45,065 bases of DNA. Source: Pelotomaculum sp. Its GTDB lineage: Bacteria > Bacillota > Desulfotomaculia > Desulfotomaculales > Pelotomaculaceae. The stretch is taken from positions 1-45,065 of the forward strand of contig JAHDOA010000029.1 of NCBI GenBank assembly GCA_018435055.1, given 5' to 3'. A program made the translations under genes and the position numbers. Position 1 is the stretch's first letter. Every line of letters starts with the position of its first letter. Of this stretch, positions 32,272 to 39,358 are shown in pieces. The notes beneath the pieces are model-generated. The model had not been told where the DNA came from. It saw only the letters and a program-made list of their open reading frames with translations, and searched no databases.

Positions 32272-33325
32272 TAACTAACGCGTTAACCTGCCTGACCCAG
32301 CAGCTCCCATCATAGTTCGCCGCCACCAGTCGCAGCATACTGTCTTCTTCCGTCAAAATAAACCTGTGATCGGCAAGCACCTTTTCCAGTGCAAATTCTA
32401 TCGTGTACCCATCGTTGCCTGACACTTTCAATACCGTGCTGCCCGCCCTTGGCGCCGCCTCCACAAGTATCGCCGCGACCGGGACCCCGGTGTATTCTTT
32501 TTCATCCACATGCGTGTACTGGCCTTTCAACTCCGCCCTGATAGTGATTTCCTGCTCGCTGAAATCAGCCAGACGAAAATTTAAGGTGCGTTCGACGGCT
32601 CCTTGCACCGAACACTCCTGTCCTGACCATGGTGGTATATATACCTGTGTAAAATAATAAACAGCACCGCCGGCGAAGAGCAGAAATATTACCCCGGTCG
32701 CCATAATTTTAAACTTGCTGTTTTTGGCCGGACCGGGTAAATTGCTATTCTGACGATTTGACTGAAATACCCTGGCCTGGGTTATGATATTCAAAACATG
32801 GCAGCCGAAGAAACCGGCAAAGACCAGGCCGGAAACAAAGGCGAGAAAAGCAATAAAAACAATATACCCCCAGGCCACGCCTGAGAAATACAGGGATTGG
32901 AAAACCAGGACGTTGCTAGCGGCAGCAAGGCCCCCGGCCAGAGACAGGAATGCCAGCGAGTAACGCCGGAAAATTATCAATATCAAATCTACTATGACTC
33001 CCTGTACCAGGGAGACTACGATAATAGCGATCCCATGAGTACCGCCTGTAAGAAACTCGATAGAGCCTTTTATGAGACCCGCCAGGGATGCGGCGCCTGT
33101 CTTTTTTGCCAGACCGGCAGCAAGTATAATCCAGAAGACATGCAGGCCCGATAAAAACTGACCCGCTCCAAAAGGAACCCCCAGCATAGTGTTAAAAAGG
33201 TTTGCCAGATAACCTATATAGGTGCTCATTACACCGCCAATCCCGCTTAAAACAGCTATGGCCAGAAGGTTCCGGTTCGACATGTATGGTTTCTTTTCTT
33301 TTATCGCCAGGTCATATTCCTTCAT
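32264..33325 (-). CDS. YkoE-like ECF S component fused to an extracytoplasmic sulfite-oxidase-like module
   Basis: A 353-residue protein. Residues about 15-190 form a six-helix membrane domain with GAASLAGLIKGSIEFLTGG followed by VSLVQGVIVDL, the pattern of YkoE (ABC_cobalt family) S components. An additional helix (about 210-230) leads to a C-terminal domain (about 240-353) with EYTGVPVAAILVEAAP and VSGNDGYTIEFALEKVL, the same module as in the nearby surface proteins. The fusion places that module on the outer face directly beside the substrate entry site. It follows leader RNA copy 3, and starts ATG 33325 with AGAGGTAG. Substrate unknown; thiamine, a metal or a cofactor precursor are candidates. 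Confidence 0.78.
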   Translation of the reverse strand: MKEYDLAIKEKKPYMSNRNLLAIAVLSGIGGVMSTYIGYLANLFNTMLGVPFGAGQFLSGLHVFWIILAAGLAKKTGAASLAGLIKGSIEFLTGGTHGIAIIVVSLVQGVIVDLILIIFRRYSLAFLSLAGGLAAASNVLVFQSLYFSGVAWGYIVFIAFLAFVSGLVFAGFFGCHVLNIITQARVFQSNRQNSNLPGPAKNSKFKIMATGVIFLLFAGGAVYYFTQVYIPPWSGQECSVQGAVERTLNFRLADFSEQEITIRAELKGQYTHVDEKEYTGVPVAAILVEAAPRAGSTVLKVSGNDGYTIEFALEKVLADHRFILTEEDSMLRLVAANYDGSCWVRQVNALVIE

Positions 33326-33373
33326 TTTGACTACCTCTTAGTTGTTTCACGTAATAATGCCTTTAAAGACAAT

Positions 33374-33408
33374 ACCGGACATACTGCGAAAAACACAGCC
33401 AGCCCGGT
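33374..33408 (-). terminator. Terminator-like hairpin after leader RNA copy 3
   Basis: Minus-strand ACCGGGC/GTCCGGT stem of 7 bp with a long loop. The loop contains TTTTCGCAGT (33383-33392), which can pair with the ATTGCGAAAA box of the leader. The following bases (ATTGTCTTT) are a weak U run, so termination here is less certain than in the other copies. Confidence 0.5.
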
Positions 33409-33420
33409 ACGAAAATATGG

Positions 33421-33526
33421 ATCCAACTCTTCTTTTCGCAATGGATGGCACGCCAGTTTCCCACCGCACCCCGCCGGTCATAAACCGTAACTTAAAAAAG
33501 CCTTAGGATTCTATGACTCGAAGAGC
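33421..33526 (-). ncRNA. Structured leader RNA, copy 3 (riboswitch candidate)
   Basis: A GAAA-capped stem (33461-33470 with 33447-33456, GGTGCGGTGG/CTGGCGTGCC, one mismatch), CCTAAG (33502-33507) facing TACGG (33485-33489), a 5' CTTCGAGTC and a 3' ATTGCGAAAAG box. It lies about 100 bases upstream of the ECF S-component gene. Confidence 0.7.
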
Positions 33527-33532
33527 AATGCA

Positions 33533-33566
33533 ATTATAAAATCTTTTTTAATTAGATAATCTAATT
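33533..33566 (-). promoter_or_regulatory. Promoter with palindromic operator for the ECF operon
   Basis: Minus-strand TATAAT (33533-33538) would start transcription just before leader RNA copy 3. The -35 region is covered by a perfect palindrome AATTAGAT-a-ATCTAATT (33550-33566), a plausible repressor site. The remaining bases up to 33713 are AT-rich with nothing else recognised. Confidence 0.5.
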
Positions 33567-33713
33567 GGATTATTCTTTTATTTTTATCTATTTCCTGCTT
33601 TAATTAATTATATTACCAAGTAGCATTTATAATATTTTTTCAACCTAAACCTTATGTTTTGCTGATAATATTTATTAACGATTATTTATAAGGCATCTGA
33701 ACATTTTAATAAA

Positions 33714-34475
33714 TCACTTAGTATTAACTCCGTCTATTGATTCAGGGCAAAACCTGGGAATGCCCAGCAAAGCGGCAGCGCCTGAACCGGTTGTACCAAA
33801 GACAACAAGCGGTTTTCCGCTCTGTATCAGCGGATCTGCAGTATCATTGCACATGGTGCTGCCAGTGGCAAAAATGACATCACAGGCCGCTAAATGCTTA
33901 TCCAGGCCAATAGCGCCGTTTTCAATAAGCACTCCATTTTTCTCCTGGCCTATATTAGCCGGGTCAAGGTCAAGGACAGTCAGGTGAAAAGCCTGGTGCA
34001 GCGCTTCGGCCAGAGCTGGCTGATAACCGATCATCAGGATCCGGGGTTTGCCGTAGTTCTTTTGAAAATAATTGACTGCCTGGCGTGCGCACAATTCCGG
34101 CCCTTCATTGCGGCAGTGAATTGTGTTCACAACTTTTCCGGTGTGACAGACTGCCGCGTTAAGGGTGGCCGTGTAAACAGCCCGCTGATAATCATTTGTC
34201 AACGGCAGCGCCAGTACGTCTTCCAGTGTTCCGGCAAAATCACCCAGCGAGCCGGTAAAAGCCTGTCCCCTGCAGCCCATCATCTCTGCTTGCAGCAGGC
34301 GTTCTTTACCTTTTAACAGTACATAGTCTTTGCGCTTGGTGGAGCCGATGCTGCCTTCCGGGCTTAATGGTTTCGCCGTTACTTTAACTTCTGCTTGTTT
34401 GAGCTTGTATTCATCTACCAGCCGGGCAAACTCCTTTTGCAGACGGTGGAAAAATACATTTATTTTTTCGGTCAT
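33714..34475 (-). CDS. DUF4213/DUF364 putative metal-chelation protein
   Basis: A 253-residue cytoplasmic protein. The N-terminal part (about 10-95) matches DUF4213 and the C-terminal part (about 110-250) matches DUF364, including RILMIGYQPALAEAL, VIFATGSTMCNDTADPL and VVFGTTGSGAAALLGIPRF. These domains are called putative heavy-metal chelation and tend to sit beside molybdate, tungstate or iron transport genes. It lies about 100 bases downstream of modC in the same direction, so it is probably the last gene of the molybdate operon. Start ATG 34475 has AAGGGGGG. The reaction is unknown. Confidence 0.8.
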   Translation of the reverse strand: MTEKINVFFHRLQKEFARLVDEYKLKQAEVKVTAKPLSPEGSIGSTKRKDYVLLKGKERLLQAEMMGCRGQAFTGSLGDFAGTLEDVLALPLTNDYQRAVYTATLNAAVCHTGKVVNTIHCRNEGPELCARQAVNYFQKNYGKPRILMIGYQPALAEALHQAFHLTVLDLDPANIGQEKNGVLIENGAIGLDKHLAACDVIFATGSTMCNDTADPLIQSGKPLVVFGTTGSGAAALLGIPRFCPESIDGVNTK

Positions 34476-34573
34476 AACTGCCCCCCTTATTAAATCTCCT
34501 GTTTTACAGATAATACCTTATAACAGCCATTTCAAGTCTATCATTTTTAGGTTACATATTATGGCTGTCGCTT

Positions 34574-35242
34574 TTATGCCGAAACCACGTTTAGAGAATG
34601 TTTCCTTACCTGCCCATTTTCAATGGTAACAATTGCATCTCCCAAAAAACGGGCGTCTTCTTCATCATGTGTTACCAGAACAAATGGTATCTGCCATTGC
34701 TGGTGCAGTCTCTTCAGCTCTTGCCGCAAGCCGGTTTTCGTTTTTCTGTCAAGGGCGCTGAAAGGCTCATCCAACAAAAGCAGCTTCGGCTGGACAATCA
34801 GTGCCCTGGCCAGGGCTACCCGTTGCTTCTCCCCGCCGGAAAGCTGACTGGGGTAACGGTCTATCAAGTGCCCGACCCCAAAGGAATCCAACAGTTCCAC
34901 CGGATCCAACGCGGAACCTGCCTGCCTGTATCTTTTGCTTTTCAGTCCGTAAAAAACATTCTGTCTTACTGTCATATGTGGAAAAAGGGCGCAGTTCTGA
35001 AACAGGTAGCCAATGTCTCTGGATTGCGGAGGCTTGTTAATCTTGCCGGCAGAAGAATACAAGGTCTGATTATTTAATTTGATGTAACCATCATCCGGTT
35101 TAAAAAGACCGGCTAAAAGGGTCAGGGTGGTGGTCTTCCCGCAGCCGGACGGACCCAGGAGAACAAGGATTTGATTATCCACCTGCAATTCTACCTTCAG
35201 GGTGAAATGCCACAATTTTTTGGTCAGGCTGGCTTCTAACAT
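34574..35242 (-). CDS. modC: Molybdate/tungstate ABC transporter ATPase
   Basis: A 222-residue ABC ATPase with Walker A GPSGCGKTT (about 31-39), Q-loop GYLFQNCALFPH, signature LSGGEKQR, Walker B LLLLDEPFSALD and the H-loop VTHDEEDA. It is shorter than E. coli ModC because the C-terminal molybdate-binding regulatory domain is missing. It follows modB by 18 bases. Start ATG 35242 with AAAGGTGA. Confidence 0.85.
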   Translation of the reverse strand: MLEASLTKKLWHFTLKVELQVDNQILVLLGPSGCGKTTTLTLLAGLFKPDDGYIKLNNQTLYSSAGKINKPPQSRDIGYLFQNCALFPHMTVRQNVFYGLKSKRYRQAGSALDPVELLDSFGVGHLIDRYPSQLSGGEKQRVALARALIVQPKLLLLDEPFSALDRKTKTGLRQELKRLHQQWQIPFVLVTHDEEDARFLGDAIVTIENGQVRKHSLNVVSA

Positions 35243-35260
35243 ATTGTCACCTTTAATATC

Positions 35261-35935
35261 TTAATAGTTCTGCTTTTTAGCCCAGCGGTTTACCCAGAAT
35301 ATAACACAGAAGCTAAATACCGTGATAATGACGACCAGGGTCCTGGCTAGAACGTCCTTACCTGATTCCACCGCAAAATATATAGCAGTTGGAATGGTCT
35401 GGGTCAGGCCCGGGATATTGCCGGCCACCATTAAAGTGGCGCCAAATTCGCCCAGGGCGCGGGCAAAGGTCAGTACCAACCCGGCCAGAATGCCCGGCCA
35501 GGCCAGCGGTAGTGTAACCGTAAAAAATATCCTCACTTCACTTGCCCCCAGGGTCCTGGCCGCTTTTTCAAAATCCAGGTCCACGCTCATAAAAGCTGCT
35601 TTAGCGCTCTGGTACATCAGCGGGAAAGCCACCACGGTAGCCGCAATAACAGCCGCATACCAGGTAAACACCAATGTAACTCCCATATCAGCCAGAATTC
35701 TGCCGAATAAACCATTCTTACCGATCAGCATCAGCAAGCCATAACCGACAACTGAAGGCGGCAGCACCATAGGCAGGGTTATCGCCGCCTCCAGAAAATC
35801 TTTACCATAAAACTCCTTGCGGGCCATGAACCGGGTCAGAGGCACGCCCAGACAGGTAACAATAATTGTTGCAATTATGGCTACCCGGACAGAAAGGATG
35901 ACCGGGTGCCAGTCCATCTCACTAAAAAACACCAT
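35261..35935 (-). CDS. modB: Molybdate/tungstate ABC transporter permease
   Basis: A 224-residue permease with five to six helices and the ABC coupling motif near residues 145-165 (ARALGEFGATLMVAGNIPG), characteristic of ModB. RTLGASEVRIFFTVTLPLAWPGI is the conserved inner-membrane loop contacting the ATPase. It starts five bases after the modA stop and ends just before modC, so the three genes form one operon. Confidence 0.9.
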   Translation of the reverse strand: MVFFSEMDWHPVILSVRVAIIATIIVTCLGVPLTRFMARKEFYGKDFLEAAITLPMVLPPSVVGYGLLMLIGKNGLFGRILADMGVTLVFTWYAAVIAATVVAFPLMYQSAKAAFMSVDLDFEKAARTLGASEVRIFFTVTLPLAWPGILAGLVLTFARALGEFGATLMVAGNIPGLTQTIPTAIYFAVESGKDVLARTLVVIITVFSFCVIFWVNRWAKKQNY

Positions 35936-35940
35936 GGGAG

Positions 35941-36723
35941 TTATTTAAGGACTTTAAAGCCGTATTTTTCAAATATCTTAACAGCGTCGTCACTCTTCAA
36001 AAATGCCTCAAACGCTTCCGCCTCTTTCTGGTATTTGGTGTTCTTGATCACAGCCACGGGGTATACTATAGGCGCACTGGATCCGGCGGGCGCAGCGGCT
36101 ATAATTTTAATGTTGCTGCTGACGGCGGCGTCAGTGCGGTAAACCAGTCCCACATCCACATTGCCGGTTTCAACATAGGTGAGCACCTGGCGCACGTCTT
36201 TAGCCAGGACCATTTTGGGCTGAAGCTGCTCCCACAGATTAAGGGTAGTCAAGGTTTCTTTGGCGTACTTGCCGGCAGGTACTGTTTCAGGTGTGCCGAT
36301 ACTGATCTTGCCGACACTTGCGTCGGCCATGTCTTCAAATTTCGCAAGCTTACTATCCTTACCTGCAATCAGCACCAGTTCGTTGCCCAGCAAGTCCTGG
36401 CGTGATTCTTCAATTATCAGTCCTTTTTGGGACAGGGCATCCATCTGTGACTTGCCGGCTGATATGAACAGGTCTGCCGGGGCGCCCTCCTCAATTTGCT
36501 TTTGCAGGGTTCCTGATGCTGCTAGATTCAAGGTTAGTATTACGCCGGCGTTTTCTGTTTCATAAAGAGTCTTTAATTCTCCCGCTGCGTCCTGCAAACT
36601 TGCTGCCGCTGAAATGTTCAGGTTAACTGGTTCGGTTTTCGCCGGCTCTTTTGTACCGCCGCAGCCGGCGGCAAATGCCATAACAAATAACGCCAAAACT
36701 AAAAATGTTAATGTTTTTTTCAT
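35941..36723 (-). CDS. modA: Molybdate/tungstate-binding lipoprotein
   Basis: A 260-residue type II binding protein of the ModA family. The signal MKKTLTFLVLALFVMAFAAG ends at C21, the lipidated residue. Ligand-site segments include ISAAASLQDA (about 38-47), LAASGTLQKQIEEGAPADLF and VGLVYRTDAAV. It captures oxyanions outside the membrane for ModBC. GGAGAGGAT precedes ATG 36723. A strong promoter lies 270 bases upstream with a 10-bp inverted repeat farther up. Molybdate and tungstate cannot be distinguished by eye. Confidence 0.88.
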   Translation of the reverse strand: MKKTLTFLVLALFVMAFAAGCGGTKEPAKTEPVNLNISAAASLQDAAGELKTLYETENAGVILTLNLAASGTLQKQIEEGAPADLFISAGKSQMDALSQKGLIIEESRQDLLGNELVLIAGKDSKLAKFEDMADASVGKISIGTPETVPAGKYAKETLTTLNLWEQLQPKMVLAKDVRQVLTYVETGNVDVGLVYRTDAAVSSNIKIIAAAPAGSSAPIVYPVAVIKNTKYQKEAEAFEAFLKSDDAVKIFEKYGFKVLK

Positions 36724-36996
36724 TACTTTATCCTCTCCTAAACCGTAGATTTTGCAATTTAAAAAATGTCACCTTCACCTGCCTCTCTTAGAATTAATAT
36801 CAATTTTTAATTGACCAACAAAAACAAAAAACATTGTAAACAGTTCTCATAACAACATAACACCATCCTAATAAAATAAACCAGCCAATACGTTAGTATC
36901 TCCAGCCAAGCTCATCGTCCTTAGACAGAGAGATATATAATAGTGCTGGCGAGCATTACAATACTCTACTTAACATTACATGAATTACTAATAAAA

Positions 36997-37025
36997 ATAA
37001 TAAAGCAGGCTGTTGTATTTGTCAA
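36997..37025 (-). promoter_or_regulatory. Strong sigma-A promoter for modABC
   Basis: Minus-strand TTGACA (37020-37025), a 17-base spacer and TATTAT (36997-37002). This leaves an untranslated leader of about 270 bases before modA in which I see no clear riboswitch or terminator. Confidence 0.75.
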
Positions 37026-37058
37026 TATCGTTTATTTATGATTATATTCATTGTTATC

Positions 37059-37086
37059 ATTAGTTATATTAATTATTATAACTAAT
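37059..37086. promoter_or_regulatory. Inverted repeat upstream of the modA promoter (candidate operator)
   Basis: ATTAGTTATA (37059-37068) and TATAACTAAT (37077-37086) are perfect 10-bp arms around an 8-base spacer, about 50 bases upstream of the -35 box. The same TAGTTAT/ATAACTA half-sites occur at the promoter of the HTH/PBP-like regulator. Confidence 0.6.
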
Positions 37087-37157
37087 CATCATGCCACAGA
37101 CTCAGGGAATCGCGGCGCTTCAATTCATAACAGAATTTGCTTTGACGATTGCTCTTC

Positions 37158-37961
37158 TTATTGCTTCTGTATAGAAACTTCAAAAACATCTTCATCTGCC
37201 AGACTTAAAAAACACCTCATGTCTATTCTCCGGCTGGCCGTAATACTTAGCGTTTCGTTCCCGCAACGCCAGACAGTGCGGCCCGGTAAATCTGCCGGCA
37301 GGTATGCAAAACGGGGCGGATTCGCCAGCCTGGCCCTGGACAGGCCCTGGATGGTATCGGCTAAACACGGCGAACCCTCAACCATGACCTGGAGATCCGG
37401 GAAGTTGAGCTTGCCAAACCTCTCACTGGCAATAACCGCCATACGCACGGCCATAAGAAGAGCGGGACACTCTTCCTGATGATGGTTGACAGCTTGTCGA
37501 AAAAAGATATTTTGCAACATTTCCCGTTTATAGGGCTGAATATTTGGTGTGCGCGGGGAAAACACTATGTCATTTTCGAAATATGGCTTAATATCTATGA
37601 CAGGAGTACCGTTGACCGCGTCCATCCCCGAAACATAAAGAGACATTCCTTCGGTTTTGTGCAATTGCACCAGGCTCAGCGCAACAGGGTTGGGGCGAAC
37701 TGGGGCCCGCAGCGCGAAAACCCCGTAATCGGGTGAGTTGGGATTCATACGGTACGGCGATACAACAAGGCGGTCACGCCTGGCCAGGTGAAACCAGGTT
37801 AATAACCAGAGGTGCGAATTTTTTTCAATCTGCTGAAGGGCGTCCTCATATTTTGGGTAAACCTCTATCACTGCTCTTTGTTGTGGATCCTGCACTGTCC
37901 CCGCATCTAAATAATCAGATCTTACCACCCCAATAGGTCTGATGACAATTTCTTCAGGCAT
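37158..37961 (-). CDS. TrmO/TsaA-like domain fused to an FmdE-like domain
   Basis: The start ATG 37961 is chosen because AAGGAGTG lies seven bases upstream; earlier in-frame codons lack such a site. The 267-residue product has an N-terminal UPF0066 (TrmO/YaeB) domain (IRPIGVVRSDY, LWLLTWFHLARRD, APVRPNPVALSLVQL, DIKPYFENDI), which in E. coli methylates t6A37 of tRNA using SAM. The C-terminal part (about 145-255) resembles FmdE, a formylmethanofuran dehydrogenase-associated protein (HHQEECPALLMAVRMA, VEGSPCLADTIQG). Location beside modABC suggests a molybdenum/tungsten connection. It is transcribed away from the regulator at 38284. Function of the fusion is unknown. Confidence 0.7.
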   Translation of the reverse strand: MPEEIVIRPIGVVRSDYLDAGTVQDPQQRAVIEVYPKYEDALQQIEKNSHLWLLTWFHLARRDRLVVSPYRMNPNSPDYGVFALRAPVRPNPVALSLVQLHKTEGMSLYVSGMDAVNGTPVIDIKPYFENDIVFSPRTPNIQPYKREMLQNIFFRQAVNHHQEECPALLMAVRMAVIASERFGKLNFPDLQVMVEGSPCLADTIQGLSRARLANPPRFAYLPADLPGRTVWRCGNETLSITASRRIDMRCFLSLADEDVFEVSIQKQ

Positions 37962-38196
37962 AAATATACACTCCTTTACGACAGTCAAACATTTGCACAA
38001 TTAAACTTGCGCTGATGATTCCTTTATTAGTTGCGGTATTGAAATATAATAGCTTATAAAGCCCCCGTCCGTTGATATTTTATTTATGTGGCTTTATATT
38101 ATGTTGTTTGATGCAAGTTGTTTAACCGGCATAATATGGCGGGTGGATAAATAAATACTACTCTGTTGGCTGCCTACATACAAAAAATTATTTTGC

Positions 38197-38254
38197 ATAA
38201 CTAAATCAAACAATACAAATAGTTATTATCAAACAAATAAAAATAAGATATAAT
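38197..38254 (+). promoter_or_regulatory. Promoter of the HTH/PBP-like regulator with overlapping inverted repeat
   Basis: TTATCA (38226-38231), 17 bases, TATAAT (38249-38254). ATAACTA (38197-38203) and TAGTTAT (38220-38226) form a 7-bp inverted repeat touching the -35 box and match the half-sites upstream of modA. The rest of 37962-38283 is AT-rich and holds the divergent promoter region for the TrmO/FmdE-like gene, without a motif I can assign. Confidence 0.55.
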
Positions 38255-38283
38255 AGACATCAGAATATTTGAGGGGGGAAAAC

Positions 38284-39252
38284 ATGAAGGACGGATCTTC
38301 TTTAACTCCCGAAGAAGTTGCGGCGGTACTAAAAATTGCCAAGAATACTGTTTATGAATTAATAAAACGGGGGGAACTGACAGCCTACAGGATAGGGCGC
38401 AAGCTCAGGGTCGACCCGCAGGATGTGGAAAATTACAAGAAAAAAGGCAAAAAAATAGAAATGGCGTCGACAAACATGCCGGCAATGAATACATTTCCAG
38501 CACAACAGATCAAAACACCGCTGGAAGCAGATCAGTTTTCCTCATCCCCCAAAATGGTAATCTGCGGCCAGGACGTTTTACTGGACATCCTGGCCCGCCA
38601 CCTGGAACGCCACCCCAACGGCACCTATACCCTCAGGCACCACGTGGGGAGCTTTAACGGCCTGCTTGCTCTTTACCAGGAAAAGGCGCACCTGGTTAGC
38701 GTCCATCTCTGGGACGGGGACAATGATGTTTACAATCTTACTTATGTCCGGTATATACTTTGCGGGACCCCTGCCGTGTTAATCCACCTGGCCTGCCGGA
38801 TGCAGGGTTTTTATGTAGCCAAAAACAACCCCAAGTCAATTATGACCTGGCAGGATCTAATCAGGCCGGATGTTTTGTTCATCAACCGGGAGAAAGGATG
38901 CGGCACAAGAGTGCTGCTGGATGAAAAGATGCGGCGGGAGGGAATAGACAGGAAACAAATAAACGGCTATGAGAGGGAAGAAAATTCGCACCTTGCTGTA
39001 GCAAGCGCCGTTTCAAGGGGGGAAGCTGACGTAGCGCTGGGAAACGAAAAGGCCTCGCTTCAGGTACGCGGGATAGAATTTGTGCCACTGCAGAAGGAAC
39101 GTTATGAACTGGTTATATTAAAGAATGACATCGAACTGCCCCCATTTCAGGCAGTTATTGAAATTCTTCAGTCACAAGAATTTAAAAATGAACTAGAGGG
39201 CGTGGGTGATTATGATTTAACTGAACTGGGCAATATCGTGGCTTACGTATGA
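38284..39252 (+). CDS. Excisionase-type HTH regulator with PBP-like oxyanion-sensing domain
   Basis: A 322-residue protein read from ATG 38284 after GAGGGGGG (an upstream TTG lies before that site). Residues about 5-55 form a MerR/excisionase-type helix-turn-helix (LTPEEVAAVLKIAKNTVYELIKRGEL). Residues about 95-310 form a PBP-like domain related to ModA-type binding proteins (DVLLDILARHLE, GSFNGLLALYQ, FINREKGCGTRVLLDE, AVSRGEADVALG). Such proteins are typically cytoplasmic sensors of molybdate or tungstate. It is the only clear plus-strand gene of the window, sits between the mod operon and moeA, and shares candidate operator half-sites with modA. Confidence 0.8.
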   Translation: MKDGSSLTPEEVAAVLKIAKNTVYELIKRGELTAYRIGRKLRVDPQDVENYKKKGKKIEMASTNMPAMNTFPAQQIKTPLEADQFSSSPKMVICGQDVLLDILARHLERHPNGTYTLRHHVGSFNGLLALYQEKAHLVSVHLWDGDNDVYNLTYVRYILCGTPAVLIHLACRMQGFYVAKNNPKSIMTWQDLIRPDVLFINREKGCGTRVLLDEKMRREGIDRKQINGYEREENSHLAVASAVSRGEADVALGNEKASLQVRGIEFVPLQKERYELVILKNDIELPPFQAVIEILQSQEFKNELEGVGDYDLTELGNIVAYV

Positions 39253-39254
39253 AA

Positions 39255-39305
39255 AAAGCGGACTTATTCCATAGCCATTTTAGAGCTATGAAATAAGTCC
39301 GCTTT
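39255..39305. terminator. Bidirectional terminator between convergent genes
   Basis: A 20-bp stem with one mismatch (39255-39275 with 39285-39305), A/T-rich on both flanks, separates the regulator from the convergent gene at 39359 and can stop transcription from both sides. Confidence 0.85.
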
Positions 39306-39358
39306 ACAGTTTTTCAGGTAACTTATTATATATAAGATTTATTATAGCTTTCTTAGAT

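Noticed and set aside
1820-33526. Leader elements read as mobile repeats on the plus strand
   Set aside because: No transposase, target duplication or conserved ends; stems covary and lie upstream of minus-strand genes, which fits RNA better.
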